Source: Microcoleus vaginatus WJT46-NPBG5
Lineage (GTDB): Bacteria; Cyanobacteriota; Cyanobacteriia; Cyanobacteriales; Oscillatoriaceae
NCBI GenBank assembly: GCA_019359355.1
Contig: JAHHHM010000002.1
Span: forward strand, 124,001 to 188,000
Reading direction: 5' to 3'
Length of the DNA: 64,000 nucleotides
In this document: positions 34,724 to 43,790 of the stretch, in pieces
Numbering within the stretch: position 1 is the first letter of the stretch
Layout: each line of letters begins with the position of its first letter
Notes under the pieces: model-generated
The model's database searches: none
The model's input: only the letters and a program-made list of their open reading frames with translations
What the model was told of the DNA's origin: nothing
Made by a program: the position numbers and the translations under genes

Positions 34724-35785
34724 TCATTTTTTGGAAGTGAAGCTTAATTCAGAAAGATTGACTTTTTGCTCTAATTGTACTTGATTTTTTTTATCGCGTA
34801 TTTGCAATTTTAAACGCACCGGCTTGCTATTCCAATCTACTTCAACTAATCCGAAATGCAGATCCTTGAAAAACTTGCCTTGACGGTATTTATTTGGCTC
34901 TTTCTTTAATTCTTCCCAACTATGAGTGAGTCCGCTGGAAGTAATTTCATACAGGGGATAAGGGAGAAAGTCGGTTTTCATTTTAGAAATTTCTGCAAAA
35001 TGCCGGTCACCACTTAGAAAAATTACGCCTGAAAGTTTCGTTTTCCTAATCAAATCCAACAACCGTTGCCGCGCTTTAGGGAAGTTTTCCCATTTTTCTT
35101 CTTTGTGGTCTTCTGGTAAAACTTGAATACTTGAAACGATTACATTAATTTGTGCTTTACTATTATTGAGTTCTTTCTCTAGCCAATTCCATTGTTGCTC
35201 ACCTAGAATATCACGATTTTTGCCTGGAGCATCTCGATGATAACGAGTATCGAGTAAAATCACTTTTATTTGCTTGCCGGCTATGCCATAAGTGTAGGCA
35301 GTATAAACTCCAGCTTGCTGCCGGCGAACACTATCTGCCGGCTCATCGAGAAAGTCTAATAACTCCTGTTGACTTTCTGCTTTCTTTTTATATTCCTTGC
35401 CGGCATTATTCTTGCCATAATCATGATCATCCCAGGTGCCGATAACAGGAGTCGTTTTAAGTAATGCTTGGTAGCCCGGATTTGATTTGGCAGCTTGATA
35501 TTTACGCTGTAGAACCTTCATATTGTTGGTATCGGCATAGACAATATCTCCAAGCCAAATCCAGATATCGGGTTTACTGTTAATAATGGGTTGCCACAAG
35601 GGTTGGGGAAGGTCATGTTTATTGCAAGAACCAAAGACAATGCGAGAAACAATAGTCGGTTGTGCCGGCTTTTCTACCGGCTGTGTTTGTTGGGGGGTGT
35701 TAGATACTTCGGGAGTGTCTATGCAACCGAAAAGCATGAACACTGTTGTGATGACAAACAAGAGATGAGAGGTGTGCCGGTGCAT
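34724..35785 (-). CDS. PhoD-like metallophosphatase lipoprotein
   Basis: A 353-residue exported protein. The first 21 residues form a signal peptide with a lipobox F-G-C, so it is probably an outer or inner membrane lipoprotein. The body matches the PhoD family: F-G-S-C-N-K near residue 52, W-L-G-D-I-V-Y-A near 78, T-W-D-D-H-D-Y-G near 117, and F-L-S-G-D-R-H-F-A-E near 253, all metal ligands of PhoD alkaline phosphatases/phosphodiesterases. It could recover phosphate from phosphate esters or lipids in the envelope. Confidence 0.9.
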   Translation of the reverse strand: MHRHTSHLLFVITTVFMLFGCIDTPEVSNTPQQTQPVEKPAQPTIVSRIVFGSCNKHDLPQPLWQPIINSKPDIWIWLGDIVYADTNNMKVLQRKYQAAKSNPGYQALLKTTPVIGTWDDHDYGKNNAGKEYKKKAESQQELLDFLDEPADSVRRQQAGVYTAYTYGIAGKQIKVILLDTRYHRDAPGKNRDILGEQQWNWLEKELNNSKAQINVIVSSIQVLPEDHKEEKWENFPKARQRLLDLIRKTKLSGVIFLSGDRHFAEISKMKTDFLPYPLYEITSSGLTHSWEELKKEPNKYRQGKFFKDLHFGLVEVDWNSKPVRLKLQIRDKKNQVQLEQKVNLSELSFTSKK

Positions 35786-35927
35786 ACAGTTTGTGCTAAA
35801 AATCTATAAAATATTACCATCTTTAAAGTCTATTTTGGATTGGCCGAGATTAGGAGGTTAAAACATTTTTTAAGTATTAAAAGAAAAATATAGTGTTAAA
35901 AGTAGGAGATTTGATAAACAAAATCGG

Positions 35928-36134
35928 TTGATCAGCCGGCATTTACAGTTAGCATTAGTGCGGTGGAAAGAAAATTATGCAGATGTGAATGCTGGCTGGT
36001 TGCGTTGGGCAACTTTGGATGGGCTTTTGCTGCCAATACCCCAGAAGGAGGTTGAGGCAGCTCAACAGCGCGCGGCGGAACTAGAAGCGCAGTTGACTCG
36101 TTATCGGGAAAGCTTTAGTGAATTGCCGGAGTGA
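35928..36134 (+). pseudogene. C-terminal remnant of a Uma2-type (DUF820) endonuclease
   Basis: A 68-codon frame without a good start (TTG) whose translation ends LRWATLDGLLLPIPQ, then a helical tail rich in A-E-Q-R and R-Y-R-E-S-F-S-E-L-P-E. This is the typical C-terminus of the Uma2 restriction-endonuclease-like family, which is expanded in cyanobacteria. The N-terminal catalytic part is missing; the upstream sequence is AT-rich and shows no related code. I take it as a deletion remnant. Confidence 0.55.
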
Positions 36135-36177
36135 TGGTAAATAATGCCGGCATCTCTGTTAAAACTGGCATATTATT

Positions 36178-37206
36178 TCACTGAGCAATAGGCGTTACTG
36201 AAACTAATTTAGTTTCTTCATCAATGATTATTTTCGCCGGCACAAATTGCTCAATCACCCAAGCATTCGTTGTCAAATGAGTGCTAATTTCCGCCACCCG
36301 ATACTGACTCGCCTCCGTTGCCAAAGCTGCCGGTAATAGCAACTGATCTGCCAGGTGTACATCCACCGGCGCACCGTTATGATGAAAATCTAGTAATTCC
36401 TCAGCCGCCATTTCTGCCACCTTTTCAGCCGGCACCCCCACACGCCCCACCGCACCAAATCCAGCTAAACTCTTTTCATATTCAGCCGTTAAAAAAATGC
36501 CGGCACCCGGTGCTATACCGCTTTCTCGCAACGCCTGCACCTTGACGATTAGGTTTTGAGATCGCAACAAATTCTCAGCACGGTTTGCCATCCGCTGCGG
36601 AATGTGAGACGCAAGTTCCGTCACCACCGCCAGTCCCCGAATTCGCCGCAAATTGCCGCGTTCGATTAAATTTAAACCACTCAAGCTGTTACCGCCACTT
36701 AAGCGTAATTCCACCTCTCCCCCGCCTTTGGGATACCAACCCCAAGCACTGAGACGCACCCTAGCCTCTACGCCCATCCCAGCCAGCACCGGCAGATAAA
36801 CTTGTTCAATGTAGGTAAATGAGGGACTAAAGTGAACGTGAGTGCCTCCCCGCAGCTTCACCACCGAGTCACCCTTCGTTAGTGCCAGAGGTAGCAAAAT
36901 CGTCTGCAAAATTAAAGTCACAGCACCGGCTGTCATAATATCAAAGCTATACTGTCCTGCTTGCACAGAGTCGGTAGGCGTGAATTCCAACATCATCGAA
37001 CCCAACTTATCGCCGCGCAATTGGGCATTGCAAATCGCGGCGGCTGCCCGCACACAAGTTAAGTGCTGGGCTGCCATTCCAGGCTTGGGGCGTCCCGCAC
37101 GAATACCTTCAATGCGGATAGGGGTGCCAGTGATCGCAGACAAACTCAGGGAAGTGCGAAGAACCTGTCCGCCACCTTCACCATAAGAGCCATCAATGTG
37201 AATCAT
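36178..37206 (-). CDS. rtcA: RNA 3'-terminal phosphate cyclase
   Basis: A 342-residue RtcA, which converts RNA 3'-phosphates to 2',3'-cyclic phosphates in RNA repair. It begins MIHIDGSYGEGGGQVLRTSL, the family's opening, with G-R-P-K-P-G-M-A-A-Q-H near residue 40, F-S-P-S-F-T-Y near 127 and the conserved V-D-V-H-L-A-D-Q-L-L-L-P near 290, which carries the nucleotidylated His region. No rtcB or rtcR is in the window. It appears to be a single transcript. Confidence 0.96.
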   Translation of the reverse strand: MIHIDGSYGEGGGQVLRTSLSLSAITGTPIRIEGIRAGRPKPGMAAQHLTCVRAAAAICNAQLRGDKLGSMMLEFTPTDSVQAGQYSFDIMTAGAVTLILQTILLPLALTKGDSVVKLRGGTHVHFSPSFTYIEQVYLPVLAGMGVEARVRLSAWGWYPKGGGEVELRLSGGNSLSGLNLIERGNLRRIRGLAVVTELASHIPQRMANRAENLLRSQNLIVKVQALRESGIAPGAGIFLTAEYEKSLAGFGAVGRVGVPAEKVAEMAAEELLDFHHNGAPVDVHLADQLLLPAALATEASQYRVAEISTHLTTNAWVIEQFVPAKIIIDEETKLVSVTPIAQ

Positions 37207-37660
37207 AAAATTTTTTTGTTTGGTTAATTACAGCTATCTTGCCTTGATCACAATTTGATTTTTATCGCTCATCTAAAAATCAAATAATATAGTTTCATCC
37301 CATTTTATGTTAAAATCGCGGGCAAATTTATCAGAAACTCATCTTCAAAAGTTTTAACTTTCTTCCTCTACAAAGCTCTTTAAGCAAGAAGCGAGTAATC
37401 AGCAACTCAGCATTTAATAGCAAAGCCGGTTATACGCTACTAAAAATACTGGCATGATCAACTCACCTATCAAACCCAGATTTGCCACAACGCTGCAATT
37501 GCTGTAAACAAAAACAGTTCTCGATCCATCTCCCCCTGCCCATCTCTCACTCTCACCCTCCTTCGCCGCTAAATCTCGTTGCCACAACAACCCAAAGCCG
37601 GACAAAGACATTTCACCCGTATGATGGAAAAAGAAACAGGCAAGATTTGAACGGCTTAAC
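37207..37660. other. 454-base divergent intergenic region
   Basis: No gene is visible between rtcA (minus) and tab2 (plus). The region is AT-rich near 37210-37330, with a C/T-rich run of CTCTCAC/CTCACCC units at about 37528-37560 like the STRR repeats elsewhere. Both promoters should be here. Confidence 0.5.
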
Positions 37661-38542
37661 ATGGCAACGGTTTGGGAATTAGATTTCTACTCTCGGCCTA
37701 TTTTGGACGAGCAACAAAAAAAGCTTTGGGAACTTGTCGTGTGCGAAAGTCCTTTGGACGCGCGCCGCGCCCCGGAGTCGCTGTTTCGCTACGCGCAGTT
37801 TTGTCCCAGTAGCCAGGTCAATTCTGCTTGGTTGCGGGCGGCACTTGAAGAAGCGATCTCTAAAGCACCGGCACCGCCGGCAAAAATTCGCTTCTTTCGC
37901 CGGCAGATGAATAACATGATCCTCAAAGCGTGCCAAGAGTTGGGCCTTGACGCCAAACCCAGCCGGCACACGATTGCACTGCACAGGTGGCTGCAGCAGC
38001 GGATGCAAGAGGTTTATCCCAAGGAACCCGGTTTTCAACTGATGGCACCGGCAGCTTCTGTCCGCATGGACTCACCGGCACCCCGCGCATTGCCAGACGC
38101 CTTAGTTGGCCAGCAGTGGGCCTTTGTCACCTTAGAAGCCAGCGCCTTTGAGGAGATGCACGAATGGGAAATTGACTTCGGCGAAGCTTTCCCAATTTTA
38201 GGCGAACACAGCTTGGTGCCCCAATTGACGCCAGAAACCCCCATTCCTGGCGTCATTATTTTCTCACCCAGAGCCTTAGCCTTAGCCGGCTGGATTTCCG
38301 GGCTAGAGTTGGCTTTCCTCAAAGTTGACCTGAACTCACCCGCCAGAATTGTGTTGGAAACAGGTGCCAGTGACCGATGGATTCTGGCCAACCTCACCAA
38401 CCCGCAACTTCAAGCAGAGGCGAAAGGATTTGACGACGCTAAGCAAAAAGCACAAATGGTGCATTTTTTAGCAGTCCAGTCCAGCCCAGAATCAGAATCT
38501 TTTGCCGGATTTTGGCTGTTAGAGGAACTCAATCTATCGTAA
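37661..38542 (+). CDS. Tab2/Atab2 family RNA-binding protein
   Basis: A 293-residue protein starting V-W-E-L-D-F-Y-S-R-P-I-L, the hallmark of the Tab2 family. In Chlamydomonas and Arabidopsis, Tab2/Atab2 bind psaB mRNA and support photosystem I translation; the family occurs in oxygenic phototrophs only, so it supports a cyanobacterial origin. Length and the conserved W-L-Q-Q-R region near 110 fit. It stands alone on the plus strand. Confidence 0.9.
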   Translation: MATVWELDFYSRPILDEQQKKLWELVVCESPLDARRAPESLFRYAQFCPSSQVNSAWLRAALEEAISKAPAPPAKIRFFRRQMNNMILKACQELGLDAKPSRHTIALHRWLQQRMQEVYPKEPGFQLMAPAASVRMDSPAPRALPDALVGQQWAFVTLEASAFEEMHEWEIDFGEAFPILGEHSLVPQLTPETPIPGVIIFSPRALALAGWISGLELAFLKVDLNSPARIVLETGASDRWILANLTNPQLQAEAKGFDDAKQKAQMVHFLAVQSSPESESFAGFWLLEELNLS

Positions 38543-38556
38543 AGTGATTTCAGTGC

Positions 38557-38786
38557 AATTAGCTGTTAGCTGTTAGATCGGGTTTATCAAGTACCTGGCG
38601 ATTAAAAATCGCGACCATATAAGCAAAGTCACTTTAAGCGGACTGTGGATATAAAGCCAGTGTCCCTTGAACTGTTTTGTTCGTGTGGCCGCCAAATTCA
38701 TTTGCTTTGATCGACAGGAAACCTACTTTACCTACACTCGAGTAACAGTTGTCTAATGGTTAATTGCTAACAGCTAATCGCTAAAA
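38557..38786. repeat. TTAGCTG heptamers in inverted orientation flanking about 200 bases
   Basis: A run of TTAGCTG/TTAGCTG/TTAGATC at about 38559-38579 is matched in reverse by CTAACAG/CTAATCG/CTAAAA at about 38765-38787. The segment between holds no gene. This may be a STRR pair or a decayed small element upstream of the TldD/PmbA gene. Confidence 0.5.
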
Positions 38787-38792
38787 ATTGAT

Positions 38793-40103
38793 ATGGGTTC
38801 TGAGAATTTGCAACTAGAAGCGTCGGCAGAACAGCTGCTGGAATTAGCGGCAAAATCAGGGGCGGAAGCTGCTGAGGTATTTCAATCGCGATCGCTATCG
38901 CGACCCGTGTTTTTTGAAGCCAACCGGCTCAAACAGCTAGAAAGCGCCCAATCTGAAGGGACGGCGCTGAGGCTATGGCACGGGGGGCGTCCGGGGCTAG
39001 CTGTTGCCTACGGGCCGGTAGATGCCCAAAACTTGGTGGATCGTGCCATTGCCCTCAGTCAGCTTAATCAACCGGAAAATATTGAACTCACCGCAGCTCA
39101 AGCATCTTCTTACCCCGATGTCGGAGAAGCCGTGCCGGTTGAGGTGCTGGTGAATTGGGGCAAAGAAGCAATTGCCTTGGTTCGCGACCCTTATCCAGAG
39201 GTTTTGTGTAGCGCTGAGTGGGATTGTGAAGTGGAAAGCACTCGCTTGCTCAACTCGCTTGGCTTAGATTGCAGCTACACCGACACCACACTCAGCTGTT
39301 ACCTCTCCGGTGAATGGGTGCGCGGCGATGATTTTTTAAGTGTTGGTGATGGTCAAACCCAGCGGGGACACCTAGAACCGGCAATGCTTGCCCAGCGAAT
39401 TTTGCAGCGGTTAGATTGGTCAAAGGAAAATGTGTCATCGCCTACAGGTCGTGTGCCGGTCTTGTTTACCTCTAAAGCCGCTGATATGCTCTGGGGTACA
39501 GTCCAGGCTGCGCTTAATGGCAAGCTGGTGATCGAAAAATCCTCGCCTTGGAGTGATCACCTTGGCGAAACTGTGATTTCTAACGCCCTTACCATTTCCC
39601 AAGACCCAGATGTCGGCCCATTTAGCTGTCCTTTTGACGATGAAGGCACCCCAACTCACTCTCTAGTGTTTATTCAAAATGGCATTTTGCAGCTGTTCTA
39701 CACCGATCACACTACGGGACGAATTTTAGGTAGCGGCACCACCGGCAACGGATTTCGCCCCGGTTTAGGCAGTTATCCCACGCCAGGTTTATTTAATTTA
39801 CTCATACAGCCCGGAACGCGAGACTTGGGGCAATTGATCGCCCAGCTAGATGACGCAATTATGGTCGATCAAATGCTGGGCGGCGGTGCCGGCCTTTCTG
39901 GCGACTTTTCGATTAATGTCGATCTCGGCTACCGAATTAAAAACGGCGAAATTATCGGTCGTGTTAAAGACACAATGGTAGCCGGCAACGTTTACACCGC
40001 CCTTAAGCAAGTGCTCGAACTTGGCAGTGATGCTGATTGGAACGGTGCTTGTTACACTCCCTCTATTATTGTGGAGGGGCTGTCTACCACCGGCAGGAGT
40101 TAA
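38793..40103 (+). CDS. TldD/PmbA family protein (PmbA/TldE-like)
   Basis: A 436-residue protein of the TldD/PmbA family, which degrades or matures small peptides. The N-terminal domain begins E-Q-L-L-E-L-A-A-K-S-G-A-E-A-A-E-V, and the C-terminal domain has G-R-V-P-V-L-F-T, G-L-G-S-Y-P-T-P-G-L-F-N and V-A-G-N-V-Y. No HExxxH metal site is visible, so it corresponds to the TldE/PmbA partner rather than TldD. A TldD gene would be expected elsewhere in the genome. It converges with hisS; a long inverted repeat lies between. Confidence 0.87.
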   Translation: MGSENLQLEASAEQLLELAAKSGAEAAEVFQSRSLSRPVFFEANRLKQLESAQSEGTALRLWHGGRPGLAVAYGPVDAQNLVDRAIALSQLNQPENIELTAAQASSYPDVGEAVPVEVLVNWGKEAIALVRDPYPEVLCSAEWDCEVESTRLLNSLGLDCSYTDTTLSCYLSGEWVRGDDFLSVGDGQTQRGHLEPAMLAQRILQRLDWSKENVSSPTGRVPVLFTSKAADMLWGTVQAALNGKLVIEKSSPWSDHLGETVISNALTISQDPDVGPFSCPFDDEGTPTHSLVFIQNGILQLFYTDHTTGRILGSGTTGNGFRPGLGSYPTPGLFNLLIQPGTRDLGQLIAQLDDAIMVDQMLGGGAGLSGDFSINVDLGYRIKNGEIIGRVKDTMVAGNVYTALKQVLELGSDADWNGACYTPSIIVEGLSTTGRS

Positions 40104-40126
40104 GGGGCATGGGGCATCGGGCAAGG
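40104..40126 (+). repeat. Short GGGCATG repeats after the TldD/PmbA gene
   Basis: GGGGCAT/GGGGCAT/CGGGCAA directly follow the stop codon, of the same type as the STRR block at 19524. Confidence 0.55.
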
Positions 40127-40146
40127 CTGCGCCAACCTAAAGGTAT

Positions 40147-40201
40147 GGGCCTAGGCAACGAGTGAAAAATCTTTCGCTTGTTTCACTCGTTGCCTAGGCC
40201 C
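40147..40201. terminator. 21-bp perfect inverted repeat between convergent genes
   Basis: The 21 bases at 40147-40167 are the exact inverse complement of 40181-40201, with a 13-base loop. The arm contains GGGCCTAGGCAACG. It lies between the TldD/PmbA gene (plus) and hisS (minus), so it could end transcription from both sides; there is no T-tract. A very small mobile or repeat element is another explanation. Confidence 0.6.
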
Positions 40202-40267
40202 TGATATAAATGAGTTCAGGATTGCCGGCTTGACGATGCCGCCCCACACAACTTGAAGCCGGCACCT

Positions 40268-41545
40268 TTACCCCTCCAGCCGGCAGCGCCACTCTTCTGT
40301 TTTTTCCAGTAAATCACTTTGCGAGAGAGAACTTTGCTCACCTGTGGCTAACCACTTGAGTTGCACAGTCTGACTATCAGCCTCTGCATCCCCTAACACC
40401 AAACAAGCCTTCGCCCCACTGCGATCGGCCCGTTTAAATTGCTTGCCAAAGGCACTGCCGCTTAAGTCTAACTCCACACTAAAGCCAGCACCCCGTAGCT
40501 TTTGAGCGAGTGTTAAGGCTTGTGTCTCTGCGCGATCGCCCCTGGAAACCAGATAAAAATCGAGCGCCGGTGTCGCTTGCGTTTGCAACTGTTGCAGCAG
40601 GATAATCAAGCGTTCCATACCAATCGCCCAGCCGACAGCCGGTGTTTGTGGCCCACCCAATTCTGTCACCAAGCCATCATAGCGCCCACCGCCACAGACC
40701 GTGGCTTGAGCACCTAAATCATCTGACTGAATTTCAAAGGCTGTGTGGGTGTAATAATCTAAGCCTCGTACCAGCCGGGGATTGAGTTCGTAAGCAATTC
40801 CCAAATCACTTAATAACTGCCGCACTTGATCAAAGTGCCGGCGCGACTCATCACCCAGATAATCTAAAATACTGGGTGCATCCTTGGCAATTTCCTGGGT
40901 GCGTTCCACCTTACTATCTAAAATTCGCAGAGGATTACGAGTCAGCCGGTCTTGAGAATCGGGATCTAACGCTTCTTTGTAAGGTGTTAAATAGTCGATT
41001 AAAGCTTGCCGATAGCGCTGCCGGTCTTCTGGATTTCCTACAGAGTTAAGGGACAGGCGCAGATTCTTTAATCCCAGCGTTTGCAAAATGTCAGTTGCCA
41101 GCGCAATCACCTCTGCATCTGCCCTGGAATCCGCGCTGCCTAAAACCTCCACCCCAATCTGATGAAATTGGCGCTGCCGGCCTGCTTGTGGGTTTTCGTA
41201 GCGAAACATCGGGCCGGTGTACCAAAGCCGCTGAACGCCGCCCTGGGCGTAGAGACTATTTTGGATAAAAGCCCTTACCACTCCAGCAGTTCCTTCAGGG
41301 CGCAGCGTGAGAGAACGGGGGGGAGTCGCCTTGTCGTTGAAGGTATACATTTCCTTCCCCACAACATCTGTCGCTTCCCCAATTCCCCGCTCAAACAGCG
41401 CTGTATCCTCAAAAATGGGACTGCGAATTTCCCGATAAGCGGCGCTGTTCAAAATCTTTCTCGCCACAAATTCGACCCGCTGCCAATAGCCAATTTCTTC
41501 GGGCAGGATGTCCCGCGTTCCCCTTACTGCTTGAATTGCGCCCAT
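40268..41545 (-). CDS. hisS: Histidyl-tRNA synthetase
   Basis: A 425-residue class II synthetase charging tRNA-His. It begins with [10 protein letters not shown], has motif 2 as [16 protein letters not shown], and the histidine signature [11 protein letters not shown] near residue 260; the C-terminal anticodon-binding domain starts near 325. Length is normal. It appears to be a single gene. Confidence 0.97.
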   Translation of the reverse strand: MGAIQAVRGTRDILPEEIGYWQRVEFVARKILNSAAYREIRSPIFEDTALFERGIGEATDVVGKEMYTFNDKATPPRSLTLRPEGTAGVVRAFIQNSLYAQGGVQRLWYTGPMFRYENPQAGRQRQFHQIGVEVLGSADSRADAEVIALATDILQTLGLKNLRLSLNSVGNPEDRQRYRQALIDYLTPYKEALDPDSQDRLTRNPLRILDSKVERTQEIAKDAPSILDYLGDESRRHFDQVRQLLSDLGIAYELNPRLVRGLDYYTHTAFEIQSDDLGAQATVCGGGRYDGLVTELGGPQTPAVGWAIGMERLIILLQQLQTQATPALDFYLVSRGDRAETQALTLAQKLRGAGFSVELDLSGSAFGKQFKRADRSGAKACLVLGDAEADSQTVQLKWLATGEQSSLSQSDLLEKTEEWRCRLEG

Positions 41546-41569
41546 TACTCAAAAATAAAATGTCAAAAG

Positions 41570-41636
41570 TCAAAAGTTAGCCAAAGAAGTGAAAAGCCAA
41601 ACCTGAGTCCTGAGTCCTGAGTAAATTTCTCAGTCC
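41570..41636 (-). repeat. STRR-type heptamers between hisS and a small gene
   Basis: GTCAAAA/GTCAAAA/GTTAGCC followed by CTGAGTC/CTGAGTC/CTGAGTA fill this 90-base gap between the hisS start and the end of the next minus-strand gene. They match the units at 16700. Confidence 0.75.
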
Positions 41637-41933
41637 CTAGTCTCCCTTCACTTCCAAAGCGCCATAGCGATTGCTATAGTAAGCTAAAATTCGATCCACT
41701 TGCTGACGATCCGCCCAATCAACATCTTCGGCGTAGTGAATCCACAAACTGCCAACTTGACTTTGACTGTAATCAAACTGCTGGGACTGTTGGGGTGTCA
41801 AACCCGTTTCCACGCCGGCGACTTGACGCAAATGCGCCGCAATTTCCCGGTACACGGCTAAAGGCAGTCGCGGCCATTGGACTTCGTACCGCAGCTGTTT
41901 TTCCCCAGCGGTCTGCAGTGTTTGCTCGCTCAT
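41637..41933 (-). CDS. Conserved-type small hypothetical protein
   Basis: A 98-residue protein with W-P-R-L-P-L-A-V-Y-R-E-I-A-A-H-L near residue 20 and Y-S-Q-S-Q-V-G-S-L-W-I-H-Y near 55. The mixed helical and strand pattern and normal codon use support a real gene. No domain is recognised. It lies 12 bases after the PedR-like gene on the same strand, so the two form an operon, suggesting a link with redox-regulated transcription; that is inference. Confidence 0.7.
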   Translation of the reverse strand: MSEQTLQTAGEKQLRYEVQWPRLPLAVYREIAAHLRQVAGVETGLTPQQSQQFDYSQSQVGSLWIHYAEDVDWADRQQVDRILAYYSNRYGALEVKGD

Positions 41934-41945
41934 GCTACAAACTGC

Positions 41946-42236
41946 TCACTCTTGCTCCACAACCACCTCATTATGAGTGCTAGGCAGGGGAATTATGCAA
42001 CAGTTGACTTCATTAATACAAACCTTACCCGATTGCAAAGCCCACCGCACCAAGGCCACACGGTTATGAGTCGCCGTTTTGGTCAAGATATTGCTGATAT
42101 GATTATCAACCGTGCGTTTGCTGATTTCTAGCTGCTCGGCAATCTCTTGGTTTGTCAAGCCGGCAGCTACCAATTCAACGACTTGCAACTCTCGTAGGGA
42201 AAGGGACGCATGGTTCTGAGACTCGACGCCAGCCAT
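41946..42236 (-). CDS. pedR: Small LuxR-type regulator, PedR-like
   Basis: A 96-residue protein consisting of a LuxR-type helix-turn-helix (L-S-L-R-E-L-Q-V-V-E-L-V-A-A-G-L-T-N-Q-E-I-A, then S-K-R-T-V-D-N-H-I-S-N-I) and a short tail with two adjacent Cys (N-C-C-I-I-P). It lacks a receiver domain. This size and tail match PedR of Synechocystis, which senses photosynthetic electron transport through thioredoxin-sensitive cysteines. I chose ATG 42236 over an in-frame TTG upstream. The symbol is assigned by similarity recalled from the family. Confidence 0.82.
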   Translation of the reverse strand: MAGVESQNHASLSLRELQVVELVAAGLTNQEIAEQLEISKRTVDNHISNILTKTATHNRVALVRWALQSGKVCINEVNCCIIPLPSTHNEVVVEQE

Positions 42237-43134
42237 AACGCATTCCAAGCTCTGTAGATTTACCTATCATTTTAGTATTTCTTATGGGATATAGGCAAAA
42301 ACTTACATGAGGAGAATTGAAAGCGGGAATTTCTGAACCTGTCAAAGCCCAAAATTTTCAAAGCGTGGCGTGGACAGGGCTAAGAACTCCTGAGTTTACC
42401 TTTCTAACCTCCAGGCTTTAGGTGCGGGTGTTGCCGCCGGCAGTCTTGCTCAGTAGCGACTAACACATAAGATTTAATTATAAAAATGCGGCATTTGCCG
42501 TTTTTGCTGATTTCCCGTTGTTGAGCTGGGCTGTGACAAGCCTTTCAAGAACGAGTCATTATCCCTGTGAGTAATCACTATTGGAGGCGCTGTAAGCCGA
42601 ACTTGGCTGATATCCCTTGGTTGTACTGCCGGCAGGTTCAGGCGCTACAGCTACAGGTGTGACATTGTGCTTATTTGTAAGTGCCGGCTTTCACTGAACT
42701 GCAAACCAAAGTATTTGCCTTGCTCAAGCGAGCCGGTTTTGCCTAGCAATAGTCTTTGCAAATGCTGAGTCTGCTTAATATATAGCCAGAATTTAGAGTA
42801 GGTGTACCGACTCATTTGTCAGATGTCTTTTGCCGCTATCCTTCTGGGGAGTGAGAGCAAAACCCGCCGATATGGCCCAGCAGTCTCATCCATTCTGAGT
42901 TCATTCGGATTAATTAAAAGGAAGTTATAAAAAAAGAAAGTTTGAAAGCCTTGCTGATTAAAGGTTTCCCCATAAATCCTGAACCATACTAAGTGCCCCA
43001 TTTAGAGTTTACAGCAAACTTTTTTTGAGCGTTTAACGCTGCAATGGGAGGAGAGGACGTTTCTATCTGTAGATTGATTTCTTTTTTAAAGGCAATTGAT
43101 ACATTTAGTTAAGAGATTCAGTGGAGTTAAATTT
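42237..43134. other. About 900 bases without an intact gene
   Basis: No intact gene is visible. Short protein-like stretches occur (about 42580-42660 and 42680-42750), each ending in a stop after 20-27 codons, which may be relics of a lost gene. A 60-codon minus-strand frame at 42819-43001 is not convincing. The right end must contain the promoter of the WGxxGxxG gene. Confidence 0.45.
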
Positions 43135-43437
43135 ATGAACAGTTCAAAAGTTTCCCAAGCCCTAAAAGCCGGTGTTATTGCTGCTAGCTTAGCCTTTGTG
43201 CCTGCGGTTCTTCCCGCCTCTGCCCAAACCAATACAACGACAACTTCTCCCGATACGACTTACACAGCTCCCACTCAAGACGTTAATACTACCGAAGATG
43301 ATCGCGACTTTGACTGGGGTTGGTTAGGTTTGTTAGGTCTTGCTGGTTTAGCCGGTTTGGCTCGTAAGCGCCAAGAACCTGTCCGTACCTACACCACCGA
43401 GCGCGACCCGGATGCGGTGCGTTCTGACTATCGTTAA
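43135..43437 (+). CDS. Exported WGxxGxxG-type surface protein
   Basis: A 100-residue secreted protein. Residues 1-31 are a Sec signal peptide ending A-S-A-Q-T. A Thr/Asp-rich low-complexity part follows, then D-F-D-W-G-W-L-G-L-L-G-L-A-G-L-A-G-L-A-R-K-R, a hydrophobic tract followed by basic residues. This is the WGxxGxxG sorting-type tail known from cyanobacteria, which by analogy with PEP-CTERM signals should hold the protein in the membrane until processed. A GTGGAG ribosome site lies 8 bases before ATG 43135; an upstream in-frame start at 43096 is less likely. The 12-residue acidic/basic end after the tail is odd for a cleaved signal. Confidence 0.8.
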   Translation: MNSSKVSQALKAGVIAASLAFVPAVLPASAQTNTTTTSPDTTYTAPTQDVNTTEDDRDFDWGWLGLLGLAGLAGLARKRQEPVRTYTTERDPDAVRSDYR

Positions 43438-43739
43438 GCCTCTGTGGACTTACGCAGCCTAACTTTCACCGACTGCCGGTTGAATTTAGCAATTTAGTGA
43501 AGTTTGATCTGAGATATCTGTTCTCACAAGATGCGTAAGTCCTTTCTTTTTTTAGAACGCTCCTCCATAAAACTACTCCTTCAGTAGTCCTAAACATATA
43601 AGGTTCGTCTTTTATTCGGCCATTAATTTTGTGCCGCGTTGTTTGTTTACTTGGTTAGAATACCTTAGCTTTTTAAGGTTTGAGTTCCGCTTTCAGCAGT
43701 TGAATCAATGTTAATTTGAAATCAGTTTTAAGGAAATAT

Positions 43740-43767
43740 CCCCCATTTTCTCATGAAGAAATGGGGG
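43740..43767 (-). terminator. CCCCCATTT/AAATGGGGG hairpin
   Basis: CCCCCATTT (43740-43748) pairs exactly with AAATGGGGG (43759-43767) around a ten-base loop. It lies 23 bases past the stop of the minus-strand gene at 43791 and is T-rich on the plus side, so it may end transcription in either direction. Confidence 0.6.
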
Positions 43768-43790
43768 GTTTCAATTGTTTTGATAATTTT

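Noticed and set aside
42819-43001. 60-codon minus-strand frame
   Set aside because: Aromatic-rich chance frame in an AT-rich spacer with no ribosome site.
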